Assembly (NCBI GenBank): GCA_937969125.1
Contig: CALBVA010000001.1
Coordinates: 1-11,197, forward strand
Origin: an uncultured Verrucomicrobiales bacterium
GTDB lineage: Bacteria; Verrucomicrobiota; Verrucomicrobiia; Verrucomicrobiales; Akkermansiaceae
Length of the DNA stretch: 11,197 nucleotides
Direction of reading: 5' to 3'
Under the pieces are notes generated by a model. It was not told the origin of the DNA and did not search any database. It saw only the letters and a program-made list of their open reading frames with translations. Made by a program: the position numbers and the translations under genes. Below are positions 6,723-11,197 of the stretch, piece by piece. Each line of letters begins with the position of its first letter. The stretch's first letter is position 1.

Positions 6723-7274
6723 ATGAAAATCACCCTGTTCTTTCTCATGCTGGCCCTTCCTGTTTTTGGCGGGGAGTGGATCGATTTCTTCGATGGTAAG
6801 TCCCTCCAAGGCTGGACCAATCAGGGCGATGCGAATTGGAAGGTCGAGGACGGCTCTCTCACCGCCGACTCAGGGGAGATTTGTCTGCTCACCACCGATG
6901 CCAAATATGAAAACTACGAGCTGGAGGCAGAGTTCAAGGCCGCCCTTGGCACCAATAGCGGAGTCTTTCTGAACACCAAAGCGAAGGTCGCGGATGAGGC
7001 CACCGATTGCTATGAGGTCAATATTGCTCCGCCATCCAATCCCTTCCCGACCGGCAGCATCGTGAAGTTCGTCAAGGTCGAGGGACAGGGCGAGAAGGAC
7101 CAGTGGCGGAGCTATAAGCTGAAGGTGGAGAGGGGGACCATCACTGTGATTCTCGACGGCAAGGAAATCGCGAAACACACTGCGGCCAAGCCGCGCCCGG
7201 CGGGCTTCATTGGCCTCCAGAAAAACAAGGGGAAGATCGCCTTCCGCAAGATCCGCGTGAAGAAGATCGAGTAG
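6723..7274 (+). CDS. Secreted DUF1080 (3-keto-disaccharide hydrolase-type) protein
   Basis: A 183-residue exported protein with a signal peptide at about 1-17 and a single concanavalin-like jelly-roll domain. DUF1080 hallmarks are WIDFFDGKSLQGW (19-31), WKVEDGSLTA (39-48), YENYELEAEFKA (62-73), NSGVFLNT (78-85), CYEVNI (96-101), WRSYKLKVERGTITVILDG (128-146) and GFIGLQ (161-166). The domain family includes enzymes that hydrolyse 3-keto-glycosides and is greatly expanded in Planctomycetes and Verrucomicrobia; the substrate here cannot be told. It is a minimal version, with no PQQ, cytochrome or oxidoreductase domain fused. The ATG at 6723 starts the signal peptide; an upstream in-frame TTG at 6687 would spoil it. 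A purine-rich GGGGAG directly precedes the start, too close for a normal Shine-Dalgarno spacing. The neighbours give no pathway. Confidence 0.88.
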   Translation: MKITLFFLMLALPVFGGEWIDFFDGKSLQGWTNQGDANWKVEDGSLTADSGEICLLTTDAKYENYELEAEFKAALGTNSGVFLNTKAKVADEATDCYEVNIAPPSNPFPTGSIVKFVKVEGQGEKDQWRSYKLKVERGTITVILDGKEIAKHTAAKPRPAGFIGLQKNKGKIAFRKIRVKKIE

Positions 7275-7285
7275 CATGGCGCCCT

Positions 7286-7300
7286 TGTAGGAGCGGCGGG
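7286..7300 (+). repeat. Short motif resembling the head of dispersed REP-type elements
   Basis: The intergenic bases TGTAGGAGCGGCGGG resemble the TGTAGGAGCG head of REP-type repeats known from gammaproteobacteria. Only one copy is visible, and the usual facing palindromic arm is absent. I list it only because its noncoding location between two genes would fit a dispersed repeat. Confidence 0.12.
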
Positions 7301-7314
7301 GAGGAGCCTTTTCC

Positions 7315-7343
7315 TTGACTCTCTCGCCGGAAGCCCCGACATC
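7315..7343 (+). promoter_or_regulatory. Possible promoter of the ABC-F gene
   Basis: TTGACT (7315-7320) matches five of six bases of a housekeeping -35 box. At 17 bases spacing lies GACATC (7338-7343), a poor -10 box, ending nine bases before the ATG. The good -35 box and its location in the 78-base gap after the DUF1080 gene support an own promoter; the -10 match does not. Confidence 0.25.
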
Positions 7344-7352
7344 CCTCCCGCC

Positions 7353-8942
7353 ATGTTGACGATCAAGAAAATGACCAAGTCGCTCGGAGGGCGCATGCTC
7401 TTCGAGGACTCCGAACTGACGATCAACTGGGGCGAGCGCGTCGCCCTCGTCGGCCCGAACGGGGCTGGCAAGTCAACTCTCTTCAAGATCATCCTCAAGG
7501 AAGAGGACGCCGATCAGGGCACCGTGGACATCGATGAATACGGCATGGTGGGATACCTCGCGCAGGAAGCGGGCGATCCCGGTGAGGCCACCATTTTGGA
7601 AATCGCGATGGGCATCACTGAGGAGCACCGCGAAGTGATGCACTCAATGAGGACCGCCCCGAAGGATTCCGAGGAATATGGCAAGGCTCAGGATCGCTTT
7701 GAAGAACTCAATGGCTACCAGCTGGAGCCGAAGGCCAAGAAAATCCTCGCCGGTCTGGGCTACTCTCAGGAGGACTTCCTCCGCCCCGCCAGTATGTTCT
7801 CCGGCGGCTGGATTATGCGCGCCCACCTCGCCCGCTTGCTGGTGGAGGAGCCGGATCTTCTCATGCTGGATGAGCCGACGAACCACCTCGATCTGAATTC
7901 GCTGATGTGGTTCCAACGCTACCTTCAACAGTATCCCGGGGCTCTTCTCATCATCTCGCACGACCGCTCGTTCATGGACGGAGTGGTCGAAAAAGTTTAC
8001 GAAATCGATGAGCAAAAGTTCATCGCCTACCAGGGCAATTACACCAAGTTCCTCCAGCTGAAGGACGAGCGCTACGAGCAGCAGCTCAAGGCCTTTCAGA
8101 ATCAGAAAAAGGAGATCGCCCGCATTCAGGAGTTCATTGATAAGTTCCGCTCCGTCGGGTCAAAGGCCTCACAGGTCCAGTCCCGCATCAAGATGATCGA
8201 GAAGATGGATAAGATCCCGAAACCGCGCAAACCGCGGAAGCTCTTCCACTTCCACTTCCCGCAGCCACCGCGCTCCACCCAGCGCGTGATCTCGTTGGAG
8301 AATGTCGATAAGGCTTACGATGATAATGTCCTCTACAAAAATCTTGATGTCTTCATCGAGCGTGGCGACCGCATCGTCCTCGTCGGCCCGAACGGTGCCG
8401 GTAAATCCACCCTCATGAAAATGCTCGCCGGTGTCGAAAAGGGAGATGCCGGAAAGCGCAACGTAGGCACCACCACGAAGATCGGTTACTTCTCCCAGCA
8501 CCGCGCGGTGACGCTGAATGAGAATAACTCCGTGCTTGAAGAAGTCGTAGAGGCCGGTGGCGGCATGCGTGAGAATGAGGCCCGCTCCATTCTCGGATCC
8601 TTCCTCTTTAAAAAGGATGACGTCGCCAAGCGTGTCGGCATCCTCTCCGGTGGTGAAAAATCCCGCCTCTCGCTGGTGAAGTTCCTTGTCGATCCGCCGA
8701 ACCTCCTTCTGATGGACGAGCCGACGACCCACCTCGATATGACCTCGATTGAGGCTCTCGTTTCGGCGCTGAAGCAGTTCGAAGGAACCCTCGTTTTCAT
8801 CTCGCACGATGTCCACTTCATCCGCTCGCTCGCTGAGCACACTTGGCACATCGCCGATGGTGAGGTGAAGAAATACTCCGGCGGCTACGACTACTATCTC
8901 CAGAAGTCCGGCGCCTTTGGCGATGACTTCTTCGACGTTTAG
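7353..8942 (+). CDS. ABC-F family ATPase (ribosome-associated type)
   Basis: A 529-residue soluble protein with two ATP-binding domains in one chain and no membrane segments, as in the ABC-F family, whose members act on ribosomes in translation. The first domain has Walker A GPNGAGKST (34-42), signature FSGGW (149-153), Walker B LLMLDEPTNHLD (169-180) and the switch SHD (202-204). The linker (about 230-300) is charged and helical, with KASQVQSRIKMIEKM (271-285) typical of the P-site tRNA interaction motif region. The second domain has GPNGAGKST (345-353), LSGGEKSRLSL (431-441), LLLMDEPTTHLD (451-462) and SHD (484-486). It looks closer to the YdiF/YheS/YbiT-like housekeeping groups than to antibiotic-resistance groups, but the subfamily needs a tree. 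The ATG at 7353 places the first strand correctly. Its stop is 44 bases before uvrA on the same strand. Confidence 0.93.
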   Translation: MLTIKKMTKSLGGRMLFEDSELTINWGERVALVGPNGAGKSTLFKIILKEEDADQGTVDIDEYGMVGYLAQEAGDPGEATILEIAMGITEEHREVMHSMRTAPKDSEEYGKAQDRFEELNGYQLEPKAKKILAGLGYSQEDFLRPASMFSGGWIMRAHLARLLVEEPDLLMLDEPTNHLDLNSLMWFQRYLQQYPGALLIISHDRSFMDGVVEKVYEIDEQKFIAYQGNYTKFLQLKDERYEQQLKAFQNQKKEIARIQEFIDKFRSVGSKASQVQSRIKMIEKMDKIPKPRKPRKLFHFHFPQPPRSTQRVISLENVDKAYDDNVLYKNLDVFIERGDRIVLVGPNGAGKSTLMKMLAGVEKGDAGKRNVGTTTKIGYFSQHRAVTLNENNSVLEEVVEAGGGMRENEARSILGSFLFKKDDVAKRVGILSGGEKSRLSLVKFLVDPPNLLLMDEPTTHLDMTSIEALVSALKQFEGTLVFISHDVHFIRSLAEHTWHIADGEVKKYSGGYDYYLQKSGAFGDDFFDV

Positions 8943-8986
8943 AGTCAGAGGTGGCCTTGACCTCTGAATCGATTTATCCTCGCGGT

Positions 8987-11197
8987 GTGATCAAGATCCG
9001 CGGGGCGAGGCAGCACAATCTCAAGGGAATCGATGTCGATATCCCGCGCGGGAAGCTCGTTGTCGTGACGGGCGTTTCGGGAAGCGGGAAGTCATCGCTC
9101 GCTTTCCACACCCTCTACGCCGAGGGACAGCGACGCTACGTCGAGTCGCTCTCGGTCTATGCGCGGCAGTTTCTCGATCAGCTGGAAAAGCCGGAGGTCG
9201 ATTCCATCGAGGGACTCAGCCCGGCCATTGCGATCGATCAAAAAGCCGGTTCCGGTAACCCACGTTCGACCATCGCGACAGTCACGGAGATTCACGATTA
9301 CCTCCGCATCCTCTACGCGGCCGCCGGGGTGCCGCATGATCCGGTGACTGGTGGAAAGCTAGAGCGAATGACCACCGGCGACATTGTCCGCAGCCTCTGC
9401 GCAAAGCCGCCTGGAACGCGACTCATCCTCCTCGCGCCAATGACGACCGAGGGTGAGGCGGCGGGAATGATTGGCGATCTTCAACGCCAGGGATTCGTGC
9501 GAGTGCGGATCGGCGGAGAGATCTACGAGCTAGAGGAGGCGGCGGAGAACTGGCCGGAGGACGGAGGTGAGATTGAAATCGTGATCGACCGCCTCGTGGT
9601 GAAGGAAGGATTGGAATCTCGACTCGCGGACAGTGTGGAGATTGCTCTGCGAATTTGTGGCATGGAAGTTCGTGCGCTCACCCAACAGAAAGGTGACCCA
9701 AGTTGGAAGGAGCTGGCCTTTGCGACGAGTTATCGGAATCCCGAAACCGGCTTCGAGCTGCCTGCGCTCACTCCGCGCCATTTTTCTTTCAATTCGCACC
9801 TTGGAGCCTGCGAAGCATGTCACGGGTTGGGGACGGAGGTTTTTTGTGATCCCTCGCTGGTAGTGCCGGATCGGAGTAAGTCCATCGCGGAGGGTGCGGT
9901 GACGGTTTGGACGAAGGGCTCCAAGAAAAAGAAGGGGTGGAATCAGCTGCACATCGAAGCGCTGGCGCGACACTTCGGGGTGGCCCTGGATGAGCGCTTT
10001 GACTCTTTGGGCGAGGAGTTTCACGAAGCTCTGTTCTTCGGACTAGGTGAGGAGGTCATTGAAATCCTGTGGGAGAAGGACGGCCAGGAGGTAGTGTTGA
10101 AGAAGAACTTCGAGGGCGTGTGCCGGCAGGTCGAACGATTACATCGCGAGACCGATAGCGATGGCGTGAAACGGAGCATGGCACGCTTCATCACCACGCG
10201 GAAGTGCGAGGCTTGTGGTGGGAAGCGATTGAAGCCGGAGTATCTCGCGGTGACATTGCAGGGCGCGGGAAATGAGTTGGGGATTCATCAATTTTGCGGA
10301 AGCGCAATCAGCGAGGCGCGCGAGTGGCTCGGCGGGGTGGAGATCGGGGAGGGGCGCGAAGCGGCGATGCACGGCGTGGTCGTGGAGTTGCGGAAGAGGT
10401 TGTCATTCCTGGATGAGGTCGGCTTGGGATATCTCACTCTTGATCGAGCCAGCGGAACTCTATCCGGCGGCGAGTTCCAGCGGGTGAGATTGGCCACGCA
10501 GCTCGGCGCGGGGCTGGCCGGAGTGCTTTATGTCCTGGATGAGCCAAGCATCGGGCTGCATCCGCAGGATAATGAACGCCTCATCGGGGCTCTCTTGCGA
10601 CTCCGCGATGCCGGGAATACCGTGGTGGTGGTAGAGCACGATGAAGCAATGGTGCGGGCGGCTGACTTGGTGATCGAGATCGGCCCGGCGGCCGGGGCGC
10701 ATGGGGGAGAATTAATCACACAGGGCACGGCGGAAGAGATCGCGAAACTGGACACTCCAACTGGACGCTGGCTGGGTCGGGACACGGGGGAGATTTCCGC
10801 GAAGGTGCGGAAGTCAGCGAAGAACCTGGTGATCGTGGGAGCGCGCGAGAACAATCTCAAAGGCGATGAAGTGGTCATTCCGCTCGGTCAACTGGTCGGA
10901 GTAACCGGGCCGAGTGGTAGCGGAAAATCGACCCTCATAGATGGTATTCTGAGACGGGCGCTCGCACGGACTTTCCATCGAGCCAAGGAAATTCCCGGCG
11001 TGCATGATCGCATCGAGGGCATGGAGTTCCTCGAGAAAGTGGTGGTAGTTGATCAAAGTCCGCTGGGGAAAAGTCCGCGTTCGAATCCCGCGACTTATTC
11101 AGGGGCCTTCGATCTGGTGCGCGAGCTCTTCGCGAAGCTTCCGCTTTCTCGACAGCGCGGCTATAAAACGGGAAGGTTTAGCTTCAATGTGAAGGGG
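8987..11197 (+). CDS. uvrA: Excinuclease ABC subunit A, UvrA (3' end outside window)
   Basis: DNA-damage sensor of nucleotide excision repair; dimeric UvrA loads UvrB on lesions. About 737 of some 940 residues are present and the frame stays open to the window edge. Visible are IRGARQHNLK (4-13), Walker A GVSGSGKSS (29-37), QRRYVESLSVYARQFL (48-63), SPAIAIDQK (78-86), NPRST (91-95), the CEAC pair C275/C278, RKCEACGGKRL (405-415), signature LSGGEFQR (492-499, usually LSGGEAQR), Walker B VLYVLDEP (513-520), second Walker A GPSGSGKST (641-649), DQSPLGKSPRSNPATYSG (689-706) and GRFSFNVKG at the edge. The usual CPxCG at 118-122 and the first CxxC of the zinc module near 251 are missing. The GTG at 8987 gives the commonest family length and has TATCCT six bases upstream; TTG 8957, preceded by AGAGG, and GTG 8951 are alternatives adding 10 or 12 residues. 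Confidence 0.96.
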   Translation, partial: MIKIRGARQHNLKGIDVDIPRGKLVVVTGVSGSGKSSLAFHTLYAEGQRRYVESLSVYARQFLDQLEKPEVDSIEGLSPAIAIDQKAGSGNPRSTIATVTEIHDYLRILYAAAGVPHDPVTGGKLERMTTGDIVRSLCAKPPGTRLILLAPMTTEGEAAGMIGDLQRQGFVRVRIGGEIYELEEAAENWPEDGGEIEIVIDRLVVKEGLESRLADSVEIALRICGMEVRALTQQKGDPSWKELAFATSYRNPETGFELPALTPRHFSFNSHLGACEACHGLGTEVFCDPSLVVPDRSKSIAEGAVTVWTKGSKKKKGWNQLHIEALARHFGVALDERFDSLGEEFHEALFFGLGEEVIEILWEKDGQEVVLKKNFEGVCRQVERLHRETDSDGVKRSMARFITTRKCEACGGKRLKPEYLAVTLQGAGNELGIHQFCGSAISEAREWLGGVEIGEGREAAMHGVVVELRKRLSFLDEVGLGYLTLDRASGTLSGGEFQRVRLATQLGAGLAGVLYVLDEPSIGLHPQDNERLIGALLRLRDAGNTVVVVEHDEAMVRAADLVIEIGPAAGAHGGELITQGTAEEIAKLDTPTGRWLGRDTGEISAKVRKSAKNLVIVGARENNLKGDEVVIPLGQLVGVTGPSGSGKSTLIDGILRRALARTFHRAKEIPGVHDRIEGMEFLEKVVVVDQSPLGKSPRSNPATYSGAFDLVRELFAKLPLSRQRGYKTGRFSFNVKG

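Noticed and set aside
8169..8849. 226-codon minus-strand frame opposite the second half of the ABC-F gene
   Set aside because: Mirrors the codon pattern of the ABC-F gene, with no recognisable protein features.
1..11197. Search for tRNA, CRISPR repeats, insertion-sequence ends, toxin-antitoxin or phage-defence genes
   Set aside because: No cloverleaf, spaced repeats, terminal inverted repeats with transposase, or defence-like protein could be seen; the longest gaps are below 100 bases and all large genes are recognised housekeeping or assembly genes.

Overview
The window reads as an ordinary, densely packed piece of a bacterial chromosome, moderately GC-rich, with no tRNA, rRNA, CRISPR array, integrase, transposase or phage gene that I can see. 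The mix of a DUF1080 (3-keto-disaccharide hydrolase-type) secreted protein, a CtaB/SCO-like/SCO-like/DUF420 oxidase-assembly cluster and an almost complete lack of Shine-Dalgarno sequences suggests the Planctomycetes-Verrucomicrobia-Chlamydiae group, most likely Verrucomicrobiota. That assignment is inference from gene content, not from a marker comparison.

Layout. Positions 3-257 hold the C-terminal end of an unrecognised protein. Positions 320-3349 hold a tight plus-strand operon for terminal oxidase assembly: haem O synthase (ctaB), a membrane-anchored SCO-like protein without copper ligands, a second SCO-like protein with CxxC and a candidate His ligand, and a four- to five-helix DUF420 (CtaM-like) membrane protein. 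On the minus strand, dnaG primase (3350-5176) converges on this operon with no bases between the two stop codons; an imperfect inverted repeat inside the last dnaG codons could terminate transcription from both sides. dnaG and a long-form NfeD membrane protease (5234-6667) diverge from a 57-base spacer. Then follow, all on plus, a secreted DUF1080 protein (6723-7274), an ABC-F ATPase (7353-8942) and the first 737 or so codons of uvrA (8987 to the window edge).

How the genes work together. The first cluster is a functional unit: CtaB makes haem O for the oxidase, the two SCO-like proteins probably serve CuA delivery or thiol redox chemistry, and DUF420/CtaM assists oxidase maturation. The oxidase subunits themselves are not in the window and probably lie upstream. 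The remainder is housekeeping (replication priming, membrane quality control, ribosome-associated ATPase, nucleotide excision repair) with one carbohydrate-related secreted protein.

I found no clear undescribed system. The most worthwhile oddities are the ligand-free SCO paralogue paired with a CxxC SCO paralogue, an EF-hand-like loop inserted in the DUF420 protein, loss of two CxxC pairs in the UvrA N-terminal half, the possible two-way terminator in the dnaG 3' end, and signs of leaderless starts.
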